Part shown: piece by piece, positions 1 to 8,732 of the stretch
Position numbering within the stretch: position 1 is the first letter of the stretch
Layout: each line of letters begins with the position of its first letter
Source of the DNA: Candidatus Saccharimonadota bacterium
GTDB lineage: Bacteria; Patescibacteriota; Saccharimonadia; Saccharimonadales; Saccharimonadaceae
Direction: 5' to 3'
Assembly (NCBI GenBank): GCA_017537745.1
Contig: JAFYKF010000011.1
Coordinates: 36,779 to 100,778, forward strand
DNA length: 64,000 bases
Translations under genes and position numbers: made by a program
The notes under the pieces: model-generated
The model's database searches: none
What the model saw: only the letters and a program-made list of their open reading frames with translations
What the model was told of the DNA's origin: nothing

Positions 1-394
1 TTGCCATCTCAAAAATATTTTCCATCATCATCCCACCCTGCACCTCAGCATCTTTGTCCTGAGTTACCACAATGGTTGCACTCTGTGCTCCAGCTGGAGC
101 ATTTTCTGGTACGGTAATTTTAAAATTCACCACCGCCACCTCGTTCGGCGCCAACGTTCCCTTGTCGTTTTCAAGTTCAATCCAACCAGCAATCTGGTTA
201 TAAAAAGAATTGGTCACCAAATCCACATCGTAATCCTCTCCCACCACACCATATGGCGCAACACTCACTACATAGCTAAAATTACTTGTCGAATTGGCCG
301 GATTCACCACCTTTATCGACCCCTCAAAAACCTCACCGGGCTTCAAATAGAAATGCTGATTCATCGGTGTAATTAAAAAAGCATCTTCTCGCAT
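1..394 (-). CDS. Partial surface protein with DUF916/NPCBM-like beta domain (3' end outside window)
   Basis: I translated this reading frame by hand; it runs off the left edge, leaving 131 codons. It starts at ATG 392-394 behind a strong Shine-Dalgarno (GGAGGAG, complement of 401-407). The opening residues include 'ITPMNQHFYLKPGEVFEG' and later 'GTLAPNEVAVVNFKITVP'. This alternation of a Pro-Gly turn, 'VVNPANST' and 'P-x-NAPAGAQ' resembles the immunoglobulin-like DUF916 domain of WxL-interacting surface proteins and the NPCBM-associated domain. No signal peptide is visible at this start, so export is unclear, or a later domain anchors it. It lies downstream of the FISUMP array on the same strand. 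Family assignment is by resemblance only. Confidence 0.6.
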   Translation of the reverse strand, partial: MREDAFLITPMNQHFYLKPGEVFEGSIKVVNPANSTSNFSYVVSVAPYGVVGEDYDVDLVTNSFYNQIAGWIELENDKGTLAPNEVAVVNFKITVPENAPAGAQSATIVVTQDKDAEVQGGMMMENIFEMA

Positions 395-400
395 TCGTCA

Positions 401-426
401 CTCCTCCAATTTCTCTAATTATAACA
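401..426 (-). promoter_or_regulatory. Promoter -10 and RBS of the partial surface protein gene
   Basis: On the minus strand an extended -10 box TGTTATAAT (TATAAT = complement of 418-423) is followed after about 10 bases by GGAGGAG (401-407) and then the ATG at 394. Here a normal leader with a ribosome binding site is present, unlike many genes in the window. Confidence 0.6.
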
Positions 427-471
427 CAAAACTAAAAACAACAACCGCTGAAGCAAAACTTTCAAATCACA

Positions 472-2040
472 CTACAAACGAACACAACGAATATAGGCCC
501 CGCTGTACCGGTAGTAACCGTCGCCACTTAGCCTACCATTGTATACTAGCCGTCTACGAAGCGTGGTATTTTGTGCCGATGTAGACCACCAAAATCCGTT
601 GCCGGTATTATGCGATGAGCCATCGTAGTAGTCGCCACCAGCGACAGGGGAGAATTTGCGAATCAAAGTTTCAGACGTAGACGATAGACTATCAATAGAA
701 CCGGCAACAGCATCACCATGGCTCGGTAAACGCCATCCAGCTGGACAAATGTCCTCTGTAGCCTCCGTAGTATTTGAATCACCAACAATCGTTTTAGCCG
801 AAGCGGCCGCATAATTATACCACACGCCATTAGTAGTATTACCAGAATCATGGCAGTATGGGATGAAATAGCTATTACTAACCGTCCAATCTTCCTCGCA
901 AACATCTACATTGTCATAAGTACTAAAGTTAGAATATTGCTTATTCACCGTGCCAGTAATCCTGAGGTTTTGAGTCATCCAACAAGCCCCCTCAATATAT
1001 CGAATCGTATAGTCATTTCCATCCCGCCTATCATACACAGTATACGGATTTTCACTCGCCACCGTCTGGCACATCGAAGCCGTCATATCTTGAATGTACT
1101 TCGACGCCCACTGTGCATATAATGTCACTGTTCCACCTGCGCTAGCCAGATTTGTCACAGACTGTCCAGTATAGTACTTGTAGCCACTCCCATCAGCTGC
1201 AGTATTCCAAGTTGCAAACTGATTCTCTGCTACCGGTACTGGTGGTGTAAATCCATTAGCTAGAACCACTGTTGCCCTATCCACACACACTGTTTGTGAA
1301 TCCATATTTCCAAACCCGCCATTGCTATCATAATTAATCGTATAAGTTCCCACGCACGGAGTCTCCGTCGAGTTAGCCGGATGTACTAATACATATTTAA
1401 CCTTCCCATTATAAGTGTCCGCCGCTTGCGTGCTAGAAACAAATCCTGCAAACGTAATCTTAAATTTTGATCCAGCATCATTCGTCGTGGTATTATTCGC
1501 AAAACTCACCACCTTAGTGTATTCACCCGGCACAGTATGATAGTCTTCATACCCAGTCGCAATCGTCGGTGCCACAGTATTATCTACTGGCGTCAACCGC
1601 ATCGCCCAGTTTGAAGTGCCGCCAGATGTCGCCGTACCAGTCGCAATCGTCCGTCCCGAACTTTGCCCCAACATATCATTACGCCCCAGCTCATTATTCG
1701 TAAATCCCGCCGCATAAACCGCATAACCGTTTGCATCGTTACAAACCGTCGTAATTGTCGTTTCACCAATTTCAGACTTATAAACACCAGGAGCAATATC
1801 AGATTCATGAGCCGTATCAGTGTCTGAGCTCATCGAGCAAGATGATGATACTGTAAATGAAGTTTGTATTACCGCCTCAGTATCAGCATGTGTCAAAGGC
1901 ATTACAAGTAGTCGCACAGAAATCAGTGCAAAAACAAACGTCATTACCGCACCAAGACACAAAAGCACCGCCCCAAGCTTTGCTTCTTTAATTTCCAATC
2001 CCCCATTTTCATAAAACTTTCTATTTTTCATATGACCCAT
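472..2040 (-). CDS. FISUMP-domain surface protein with InlB repeat (paralogue 1)
   Basis: Secreted or membrane-anchored surface protein of 522 residues. A hydrophobic segment at about 22-47 ends at a signal peptidase-like 'THA-D' near residue 52. Residues 55-225 form a conserved Ser/Thr-rich domain with paired cysteines (about C68 and C100) shared by all four neighbours. Residues 231-311 are a Listeria-Bacteroides (InlB B-type) repeat with 'INYDSNGG' and 'TVTLYAQW'. Residues 315-522 are a FISUMP domain: 'IEGACWMTQNLRI', 'EDICPAGWRLP', 'GFWWSTS' and the terminal 'YIRCVRL'. Its role is probably adhesion or ligand binding at the cell surface; no enzyme motif is seen. It is the last of four tandem paralogues and has its own promoter. 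Start: ATG at 2040; ATG 2031 is an alternative. Confidence 0.85.
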   Translation of the reverse strand: MGHMKNRKFYENGGLEIKEAKLGAVLLCLGAVMTFVFALISVRLLVMPLTHADTEAVIQTSFTVSSSCSMSSDTDTAHESDIAPGVYKSEIGETTITTVCNDANGYAVYAAGFTNNELGRNDMLGQSSGRTIATGTATSGGTSNWAMRLTPVDNTVAPTIATGYEDYHTVPGEYTKVVSFANNTTTNDAGSKFKITFAGFVSSTQAADTYNGKVKYVLVHPANSTETPCVGTYTINYDSNGGFGNMDSQTVCVDRATVVLANGFTPPVPVAENQFATWNTAADGSGYKYYTGQSVTNLASAGGTVTLYAQWASKYIQDMTASMCQTVASENPYTVYDRRDGNDYTIRYIEGACWMTQNLRITGTVNKQYSNFSTYDNVDVCEEDWTVSNSYFIPYCHDSGNTTNGVWYNYAAASAKTIVGDSNTTEATEDICPAGWRLPSHGDAVAGSIDSLSSTSETLIRKFSPVAGGDYYDGSSHNTGNGFWWSTSAQNTTLRRRLVYNGRLSGDGYYRYSGAYIRCVRL

Positions 2041-2067
2041 TAAAACCTATGACCTTATTACATAACC

Positions 2068-2076
2068 ATTATAGCA
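2068..2076 (-). promoter_or_regulatory. Extended -10 promoter of FISUMP paralogue 1
   Basis: TGCTATAAT on the minus strand (complement of 2068-2076), followed by GGTTATGTA. The same -10 plus GGTTATGTA stretch precedes paralogues 2 and 3, so the array members carry duplicated promoters and are probably transcribed separately. Confidence 0.6.
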
Positions 2077-2101
2077 CAATTAAGCATCATCCAATAGTTT
2101 T

Positions 2102-4336
2102 TTACAAATGAACGCAACGAATCCGAAGGCCATCAGAACGAAAACCATAATCAATGACCAAACCATTATTATTGTTAAAATAATTTAAGCTCCATGAATG
2201 GCCAGCACCGTATGGCGCAGATTGCCACCATACCCCCTGAGTATTAGCATTATTTAACAAACCATTACGATAATAGCCACCTACTTCCGGCAAAAACATT
2301 GTCACAGACGTAGCTGAAGTAGAAGTTAAACTATTAATTGAACCCGGACTATTATTTGCATCATAACCCGGCAAATGCCAACCGGCTGGACAAATATCTT
2401 CCGTTGCCACAGCACTAGAATCCCCAGTAATAGTTTTAGCTGAAGCCGACGCAAAATTATACCACACGCCATCCTCAATCTCTTCAGGAACATGGCACCT
2501 TAGTTCGGTGGTACTATTACCAGAAGTTAAATCACCTTCACACACATTTACACTACTATAAGTACTAAAATTAGAATCCTGCGAACCAACCACCCCAGCT
2601 ATTCTCAAGTTTTGCGTCATCCATAGTGCACCTTGTATTTTCGCAACCGTATATTCGTTACCATCTCGTCTATCCCTAAGTAAAGCCGTATCCCCTTCCG
2701 CCATACTTGCCACATACCCCGAAGTAATATTCTGCATATATGTCAAATCTTCATTCGGAACAGGTACCCGGGTACAACGAATACTAAGCCCGCGAATTCG
2801 GTTATTGCTACCAGTATTCAAACTACCACCGACGTAAGCCAATTGGTAACGACTCGTATGGAGGCTCGCCGTAGCGGACCACCAATACCCATCACCGCCA
2901 TAAAGCGATGAACCATCACCGTAGAGGCCACCTGTGGCAGGAGAAAATATTAGAATCGAAGTTGCGGATGTAGATGATAAACTATTAATAGAACCAGCTG
3001 CGTTAGACGTATCATAGCTTGGTAAACTCCAGCCAGCAGGACAGATATCTTCTGTAGCCACAGCAGTATTAGAACTACCGGTAATAGTTTTTGCACTAGC
3101 TGCGGCATAATTATACCATACACCGTTGGTGGCATTACCAGAATCATGGCATCGTGAAATATCATTGCTATTACCAGCCGTGAGATCCTCTTCGCAAACA
3201 TTTACACTATTATAAGTACTAAAGTTTGAGTATTGTGCATTTACCGTACCAGTAATTCTTAAGTTCTGCGTCATCCAGCAAGCACCCTCGATAAACCGCA
3301 CCGTATAATCATTCCCGTCTCGTCTATCATATACCGTAAATGGTCTTTCGCTAGCTACCACTTGGCAAGTCGAACCTGTAAAATCTTGGATGTATTTCGG
3401 TACCCATTGTGCATATAATGTCACCGTTTCGCCCGCATTAGCAAGGTTCATTACGGATTGCCCAGCATAATAAGTATATCCACTTCCATCTACCTCTGTA
3501 TTCCATGCCGCAAATTGGTTCTCCGTTATCGACGCCGGCGCAGTAAACCCATTTGGCAGTAGCCCAATCGCCCTATCCACGCAAGCCGTTTGCGACTCCA
3601 TGCTTCCACTTCCACCATTGCGATTATAAATAATGGTGTAAGTGTCGCCACATGGCGTATTGGTCGTGTCTGCGGGATGCACTAAAGTATATTTTACCTT
3701 ACCCACATAAGTATCCGGAGTCTGCAAACTCGCCACATAAGTCGCATAAGTTGTTTTAAATTGCGAACCAGACGCATTCGTCATTGTGCTATCTGCATAA
3801 CTCACCACCTTAGTATAAGTATCTGGTACCGTATGATAATCATCATAACCAGTCGCAATCGTCGGCTTCACACTATTATCAACTGGCGTTAATTTCATCG
3901 CCCAAGCCGAAGTTGTCCCAGACGTAGCCGTACCAGTCGCAATCGTCCGTCCAGTAGTCTGCCCCAGCATATCATTCCGCCCAAATTCATTGTTCGTAAA
4001 ACCAACCGCATAAATAGCATAGCCATTTGTATCATTACACGCCACCGTAATCGTCGTCTCGCCAATCTCATCTTCATACGTACTAGCCGTCACCGTCGCC
4101 TCGTGCACCGTATCTACCACAGACGTCATCTCGCAGGAAGACGTCACCGTTACGGCAGTCTGCGTTAGTACCGTCTGATCAGCATAAGACTTTGAAGCCA
4201 TTAACAAACTCAGCGAGACAATCGTCAGCACAAAACCCGTCAGCGCCATAACACTTAGCACCGCGAAACTATACCTCGCTTTTTTCAAACCAAGCATTTT
4301 TCTACTCGCACCAAACTCCTGATTCATTTCATTCAT
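2102..4336 (-). CDS. Double-FISUMP surface protein with InlB repeat (paralogue 2)
   Basis: A 744-residue paralogue with the same plan as its neighbours: N-terminal hydrophobic segment (about 23-47) ending near 'SYA-D', the conserved cysteine-containing domain, an InlB-type repeat ('IIYNRNGGSG' to 'TLYAQW'), and then two FISUMP domains instead of one. The first ends in 'SIRCTRV'. The second begins after the linker 'PVPNEDLTYMQNITSGYV' and ends 'RIRCVHL'. It is nearly collinear at the DNA level with paralogue 4 (5960-8191) over about 1.55 kb, with identity breaking off sharply inside the second FISUMP domain. This suggests recent duplication or gene conversion with swapping of the distal part. 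It is likely a surface adhesin; its ligand is unknown. Confidence 0.85.
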   Translation of the reverse strand: MNEMNQEFGASRKMLGLKKARYSFAVLSVMALTGFVLTIVSLSLLMASKSYADQTVLTQTAVTVTSSCEMTSVVDTVHEATVTASTYEDEIGETTITVACNDTNGYAIYAVGFTNNEFGRNDMLGQTTGRTIATGTATSGTTSAWAMKLTPVDNSVKPTIATGYDDYHTVPDTYTKVVSYADSTMTNASGSQFKTTYATYVASLQTPDTYVGKVKYTLVHPADTTNTPCGDTYTIIYNRNGGSGSMESQTACVDRAIGLLPNGFTAPASITENQFAAWNTEVDGSGYTYYAGQSVMNLANAGETVTLYAQWVPKYIQDFTGSTCQVVASERPFTVYDRRDGNDYTVRFIEGACWMTQNLRITGTVNAQYSNFSTYNSVNVCEEDLTAGNSNDISRCHDSGNATNGVWYNYAAASAKTITGSSNTAVATEDICPAGWSLPSYDTSNAAGSINSLSSTSATSILIFSPATGGLYGDGSSLYGGDGYWWSATASLHTSRYQLAYVGGSLNTGSNNRIRGLSIRCTRVPVPNEDLTYMQNITSGYVASMAEGDTALLRDRRDGNEYTVAKIQGALWMTQNLRIAGVVGSQDSNFSTYSSVNVCEGDLTSGNSTTELRCHVPEEIEDGVWYNFASASAKTITGDSSAVATEDICPAGWHLPGYDANNSPGSINSLTSTSATSVTMFLPEVGGYYRNGLLNNANTQGVWWQSAPYGAGHSWSLNYFNNNNGLVIDYGFRSDGLRIRCVHL
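2607..4160 (-). repeat. Long near-identical duplicated block, copy 1 (partner 6467-8020)
   Basis: This stretch aligns without gaps, at a constant offset of 3860 bases, with 6467-8020. It covers the first FISUMP domain, the InlB repeat and most of the N-terminal domain of the two 744/743-residue paralogues. Scattered differences cluster in short patches. The boundaries are my estimate by eye. Confidence 0.7.
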
Positions 4337-4376
4337 ATAGTATTACCTACACAAAAACACTTCCCATTACATAACC

Positions 4377-4385
4377 ATTATAGCA
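4377..4385 (-). promoter_or_regulatory. Extended -10 promoter of FISUMP paralogue 2
   Basis: TGCTATAAT on the minus strand followed by GGTTATGTA, about 40 bases before the ATG at 4336. It matches the promoters of paralogues 1 and 3. Confidence 0.6.
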
Positions 4386-4402
4386 CAATTATATATTTTA
4401 AA

Positions 4403-5932
4403 CTATAAGCGAACGCAACGGATAAAATCACCATTGTATATAGAATGGCCGCCGATAGTGTAAGAGTCAGTAGTACTTAAATTACTACCATCATAAACTA
4501 AATGCCAATGTCTTCCATAATTGCCATAAGTATTTGACCACCAATACCCATTACCACTACGCACGATTGCTCCATTATCGTAAAAACCACCAACAATAGG
4601 AGCAAATTTCGCAGTAGACGTACTCGTAGTCGAGGATAAACTATTAATCGAACCTACGGTATTATCAACGTCATAGCCTGGCAGGCTCCATCCAGCTGGA
4701 CAAATATCCTCTGTGGCTGCATCCACATTCGAATCCGTGACAATAGTCTTAGCTGTAGCAGCAGGATAATTATACCAAACACCATCAGTGGTATTACCAG
4801 AATCATGACACCGAGGCTCCACAAAACTATTGCCAGTCGTCAAGTCCCCTTCACAAACATCTATAATATTATAAGTACTGAAATTCGAATATTGTGCACT
4901 AACCATACCGGTAATACGCAAATTTTGCGTCATCCAACAGGCACCCTCTATATAACGAATAGTGTAGTCGCTTCCATCACGCTTATCATATACGACAAAC
5001 GGACCATCAGTGGTTGCTACTCTACACATCGTAGAAGTCATGTCTTGCATATACCTCGGCACCCACTGCGCATAAAGCGTCACCACGCCGTCTGCGCCAA
5101 CAAGATTCGCCACGCTCTGCCCCGCACGATACGTATACCCACCACCATCCGCCGCTGTATTCCATGCCGCAAACCGATATTCAGTCGTTGGCGTTGGTGG
5201 CGTAAATCCATTAGCCAAAACTACCGTTGCCCTATCCACACATACTGTTTGCGAATCCATACTCCCAGATCCACCATTATTATTGTAATTAATTGTGTAT
5301 GTGCCAACAGTACACGGGGTTTCCGTTGAATTAGCCGGGTGCACTAAAGTGTATCTCACTTTTCCCAAATACGTATCCGCCGCCTGCGCGCTCGCCACAA
5401 ACGATGCAAAAGTCACTTTAAATTTCGATCCAGCATCATTTGCCATTGTACTATTTGCAAAACTCACTACTTTAGTATATTCATCCGGTATCGTATGATA
5501 AGCGTCATAACCAGTCGCAATTGTCGGCGCTACACTATTATCAACCGCCGTTAGTTGCATCGCCCAATTTGAAGTGTCACCAGAAGTCGCTGTACCAGTT
5601 GCAATCGTCCGCCCCGAATTTTGACCCAACATATCATTTCGGCCTATTTCATTATTAGTATAACCATCTGCATAAATCGCATAGCCATTCGCATCATTGC
5701 AAATTGTCGTAATCGTCGTTTCACCAATTCCGCTCCGATAAATACCCGGAGCAACTTCCGCCGTGTGTGCCGTATCAGTGTCCGAACTCATTTCGCACGA
5801 CGACGACACAATCACTTCTGCTTGCGTTGACGCATTATCGGCAGAAACAGTTGGCATCACAAGTAAACTTGCACAAATCACAGTCAAAAATAACATTCCC
5901 ACTGCGCCAAAACACAAAACAAAACTCTTCAT
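4403..5932 (-). CDS. FISUMP-domain surface protein with InlB repeat (paralogue 3)
   Basis: A 509-residue surface protein starting 'MKSFVLCFGAVGMLF', with a signal peptide cleaved near 'VSA-D' (about residue 32). It then carries the conserved cysteine domain, an InlB-type repeat with 'INYNNNGGSGSM' and a single FISUMP domain ('IEGACWMTQNLRI', 'EDICPAGWSLP', 'GYWWSNTY', terminal 'FIRCVRL'). Its N-terminus lacks the cytoplasmic extension of the other three. The -10 box (5941-5946) lies only 8 bases from the ATG, so the mRNA should be nearly leaderless. The function is presumed to be adhesive. Confidence 0.85.
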   Translation of the reverse strand: MKSFVLCFGAVGMLFLTVICASLLVMPTVSADNASTQAEVIVSSSCEMSSDTDTAHTAEVAPGIYRSGIGETTITTICNDANGYAIYADGYTNNEIGRNDMLGQNSGRTIATGTATSGDTSNWAMQLTAVDNSVAPTIATGYDAYHTIPDEYTKVVSFANSTMANDAGSKFKVTFASFVASAQAADTYLGKVRYTLVHPANSTETPCTVGTYTINYNNNGGSGSMDSQTVCVDRATVVLANGFTPPTPTTEYRFAAWNTAADGGGYTYRAGQSVANLVGADGVVTLYAQWVPRYMQDMTSTMCRVATTDGPFVVYDKRDGSDYTIRYIEGACWMTQNLRITGMVSAQYSNFSTYNIIDVCEGDLTTGNSFVEPRCHDSGNTTDGVWYNYPAATAKTIVTDSNVDAATEDICPAGWSLPGYDVDNTVGSINSLSSTTSTSTAKFAPIVGGFYDNGAIVRSGNGYWWSNTYGNYGRHWHLVYDGSNLSTTDSYTIGGHSIYNGDFIRCVRL

Positions 5933-5940
5933 ACATAACC

Positions 5941-5949
5941 ATTATAACA
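5941..5949 (-). promoter_or_regulatory. Extended -10 promoter of FISUMP paralogue 3
   Basis: TGTTATAAT on the minus strand followed by GGTTATGT and then the ATG at 5932. The third copy of the shared TATAATGGTTATGTA motif; here the motif runs into the start codon. Confidence 0.6.
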
Positions 5950-5959
5950 CATTATTTTT

Positions 5960-8191
5960 CTACAAATGCACACAACGAACATAATTACCGTCACTCCGAG
6001 CACCGCCACTACCATCATTCAAACTACTACCAGTATAATGTAAACCATAACGGGTTGTAGTACCACTTGCATCGGTGGACCACCAATACCCCCAATTAGT
6101 ATAGCCCGGCGCTCCACCATAATAACCACCGCCAGCAACTGGAGAAAACAAAGACATCGAAACCGCAGACGTAGAAGACAAACTATTAACAGAGCCCGCT
6201 GCCTTAGTGGCACTATCGTAACTCGGCAAACTCCAACCGGCCGGACAGATATCTTCTGTGGCTTTATCATTATTGGAACCACCCGTAATAGTTTTTGCAC
6301 TAGCAGCTGCATAGTTGTACCAAGCACCATTATCTGTATTTCCAGAATCATGACAGCGTGGAACGTCATTGCTACTACCTGCAGTCAAATCCTCTTCACA
6401 CACATTTACATTACCATAAGTACTGAAGTTAGAATATTGTGCATTCACTGTACCAGTAATTCTTAAGTTCTGCGTCATCCATAGTGCACCTTGTATTTTC
6501 GCAACCGTATATTCGTTACCATCTCGTCTATCCCTAAGTAAAACCGTATCCCCTTCCGCCATACTCGCCACATATCCAGAAGTAATATCCTGCATATATG
6601 TCAAATCCTCATTCGGAACAGGAACCCGGATACAGCGAATACTAAGCCCACGAATTCTGTTATTACTACCAGTACTCAAGCTACTACCATCGTAAGCCAA
6701 TTGGTAGCGACTCGTAGGGAGGCTCGCCGTAGCGGACCACCAAAACCCACTACCGCCATAAAGCGATGAACCATCACCGTAAAGGCCGCCTGCAGCAGGA
6801 GAAAATATTAGAATCGAAGTTGCGGATGTAGATGATAGACTATTAATAGAACCAGCTGCATTAGACGTATCATAGCTTGGCAAACTCCAACCAGCAGGAC
6901 AGATATCTTCCGTAGCCAACGTAGTATTAGAACTGGTGAGAATTGTCTTAGCTGAGGCAGCAGCAAAATTATACCACACACCATCAGTAGTATTGCCAGA
7001 ATCATGACAATACGGAATATCAAAGACATTACCAGCAGTCAAATCATTCTCGCAAACATTCACGCTATTATAAGTACTAAAGTTTGAATATTGTGCATTC
7101 ACCGTACCAGTAATTCTTAAGTTTTGCGTCATCCAACAAGCACCCTCGATAAAGCGTACTGTATAATCATTCCCATCTCGCCTATCATATACCGTAAATG
7201 GTCTTTCACTAGCTACCACTTGGCAAGTCGAACCTGTAAAATCTTGAATGTATTTTGGTGCCCATTGCGCATATAATGTCACCGTTCCACCCGCATTAGC
7301 AAGGTTCATTACGGATTGCCCAGCATAATAAGTATATCCACTTCCGTCTACCTCAGTATTCCACGCTGCAAACTGTTTCTCCGTTATCGATGCTGGCGCA
7401 GTAAACCCATTTGGCAGTAGACCAATCGCCCTATCCACACAAACCGTTTGCGATTCCATGCTTCCAGTCCCACCATTACGATTGTATATAATCGTATAAG
7501 TACTAGCACACGGCGTGTCAGTAGTATCCGCCGGATGCACCAAAGTGTATTTCACCTTGCCGCTATAAGTATCTGGCGTCTGTGAGCTCGCCACAAATGC
7601 CGCATAAGTCGTCTTAAATTTAGACCCATCCGGATTTTCCATTGTGCTGTCCGTGTAGCTCGCTACCTTAGTATAATCATTTGGTACTGTATGATAGTCA
7701 TCATACCCCGTCTCAATCGAAGGCGACACGCTATTATCAACCGGTGTCAACTTCATCGCCCAGGCGGAAGTTGTTCCAGACGTAGCCGTACCGGTCGCAA
7801 TCGTTCGTCCAGTAGTCTGCCCCAGCATATCGTTTCGCCCAAACTCATTGTTCGTAAACCCAGTCGCATATATTGCATAACCATTCGTGTCATTGCAAAC
7901 TACGGTAATCGTCGTCTCACCAATTTCGTCTTCGTACGTACTAGCAGTCACCGTTGTTTCATGCGCCGTATCTACCACCGAACTCATCTCACAAGACGAC
8001 GTCACCGTAATCAATGCTTCCTCAGTAATAGTTTTATTCGCAAACACGCTAGAGCTACTTAGTAATCTAAAAGAAAGTATCGTAAAAAGTAACGCCATAG
8101 TTGCACTTATGCACAAAACAGCAGCACCAAACCTTACCCCCATCCAAGCAGTATGCGCCGTTTTTTCTTTACATCTCATCAAAACCCTCAT
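5960..8191 (-). CDS. Double-FISUMP surface protein with InlB repeat (paralogue 4)
   Basis: A 743-residue protein with an N-terminal cytoplasmic stretch, a hydrophobic segment at about 21-48 ('AAVLCISATMALLFTILSF') and a cleavage-like 'VFA-N'. It then has the conserved cysteine domain, an InlB-type repeat and two FISUMP domains. The first half of FISUMP domain 2 resembles the FISUMP domains of the neighbours ('RITGTVNAQYSNFSTY') rather than domain 2 of paralogue 2, so this protein is a mosaic. It is the first gene of the four-gene array. The start at ATG 8191 sits at the edge of a perfect palindrome (8189-8205). It lies downstream of grpE on the same strand, with a 49-base gap. Confidence 0.85.
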   Translation of the reverse strand: MRVLMRCKEKTAHTAWMGVRFGAAVLCISATMALLFTILSFRLLSSSSVFANKTITEEALITVTSSCEMSSVVDTAHETTVTASTYEDEIGETTITVVCNDTNGYAIYATGFTNNEFGRNDMLGQTTGRTIATGTATSGTTSAWAMKLTPVDNSVSPSIETGYDDYHTVPNDYTKVASYTDSTMENPDGSKFKTTYAAFVASSQTPDTYSGKVKYTLVHPADTTDTPCASTYTIIYNRNGGTGSMESQTVCVDRAIGLLPNGFTAPASITEKQFAAWNTEVDGSGYTYYAGQSVMNLANAGGTVTLYAQWAPKYIQDFTGSTCQVVASERPFTVYDRRDGNDYTVRFIEGACWMTQNLRITGTVNAQYSNFSTYNSVNVCENDLTAGNVFDIPYCHDSGNTTDGVWYNFAAASAKTILTSSNTTLATEDICPAGWSLPSYDTSNAAGSINSLSSTSATSILIFSPAAGGLYGDGSSLYGGSGFWWSATASLPTSRYQLAYDGSSLSTGSNNRIRGLSIRCIRVPVPNEDLTYMQDITSGYVASMAEGDTVLLRDRRDGNEYTVAKIQGALWMTQNLRITGTVNAQYSNFSTYGNVNVCEEDLTAGSSNDVPRCHDSGNTDNGAWYNYAAASAKTITGGSNNDKATEDICPAGWSLPSYDSATKAAGSVNSLSSTSAVSMSLFSPVAGGGYYGGAPGYTNWGYWWSTDASGTTTRYGLHYTGSSLNDGSGGARSDGNYVRCVHL
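6467..8020 (-). repeat. Long near-identical duplicated block, copy 2 (partner 2607-4160)
   Basis: Gapless partner of the block at 2607-4160 (offset 3860). Identity falls away upstream, in the signal peptide region, and downstream, inside FISUMP domain 2. Boundaries by eye. Confidence 0.7.
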
Positions 8192-8208
8192 GGTATACTA
8201 CCATGATA
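8189..8208 (-). promoter_or_regulatory. Palindrome overlapping -10 region and start codon of paralogue 4
   Basis: 8189-8205 is a perfect inverted repeat, CATGGTA-TAC-TACCATG. Its distal end overlaps a -10-like TATCAT (complement of 8203-8208, preceded by TGC) and its proximal end is the start codon. It could be an operator or an RNA hairpin hiding the start; neither is proven. Confidence 0.4.
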
Positions 8209-8240
8209 GCATTTTTTATAATAAACCTCAACCGGCTTAA

Positions 8241-8732
8241 TTAAGATTTTTGTACTTTTACCATTGCCGGACGCAATACTTCGCCCTCATAATAATAGCC
8301 TGGCCGCAAAGTTTCACTCACCAATTCTTTTGCACCATCCCCCTCCACCATCACCGCATCATGCAAATCCGGATTAAACTCTACCCCTACCTCAGACGAA
8401 ATTCTCTGTATACCTAATCCGCTCAAAGTCTTTTCCATCGACTTATTTAATGGCCCAAGCTCCGCATAAGCCGCAATCGCCCTCTCCAAATCATCAAGTA
8501 ATGGTAACATTTTTATCACCGTTGCTTGTTGTGCTGTTTTTATAGCGTTTTGCCTCTGCAATTCCACCTGCTTACGATAATTTTCAAAATCTGCCCTTGT
8601 TCGCTGCAGATCCGCCGTCATCTCAGCCAGTTTTGCCTCAAGCTCAGCTATTTTTGCAATGTAAGCACTAGTGTCAACACCAGCCCCACTATTAGCTCCA
8701 ACTTGAGCTCCATTTGTTTTGTCTTTTTTCAT
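8241..8732 (-). CDS. grpE: Nucleotide exchange factor GrpE
   Basis: GrpE, 163 residues, releases ADP from DnaK in the Hsp70 cycle in the cytoplasm. Residues about 25-75 are the long coiled-coil dimerisation helix ('IAELEAKLAEMTADLQRT'). The C-terminal beta domain carries the family signature 'NPDLHDAVM' followed by 'GYYYEGEVLRPAMVKV'. The N-terminal 20 residues are low-complexity, as is usual. The start codon overlaps the hrcA stop by four bases (8729-8732), showing translational coupling in an hrcA-grpE operon. Control should come from the CIRCE promoter upstream of hrcA. The partner dnaK lies 29 kb away (37255) under the same type of operator. Confidence 0.95.
   Translation of the reverse strand: MKKDKTNGAQVGANSGAGVDTSAYIAKIAELEAKLAEMTADLQRTRADFENYRKQVELQRQNAIKTAQQATVIKMLPLLDDLERAIAAYAELGPLNKSMEKTLSGLGIQRISSEVGVEFNPDLHDAVMVEGDGAKELVSETLRPGYYYEGEVLRPAMVKVQKS

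Noticed and set aside
4805..5329. 174-codon plus-strand frame opposite FISUMP paralogue 3
   Set aside because: Shadow of the coding strand; rich in His, Arg, Thr and Ile as expected from the antisense of this protein, with equivalents opposite the other paralogues.
472..8191. Diversity-generating retroelement located in this window
   Set aside because: No reverse transcriptase gene or template repeat is seen, and the differences I compared between paralogue copies are not limited to adenines.
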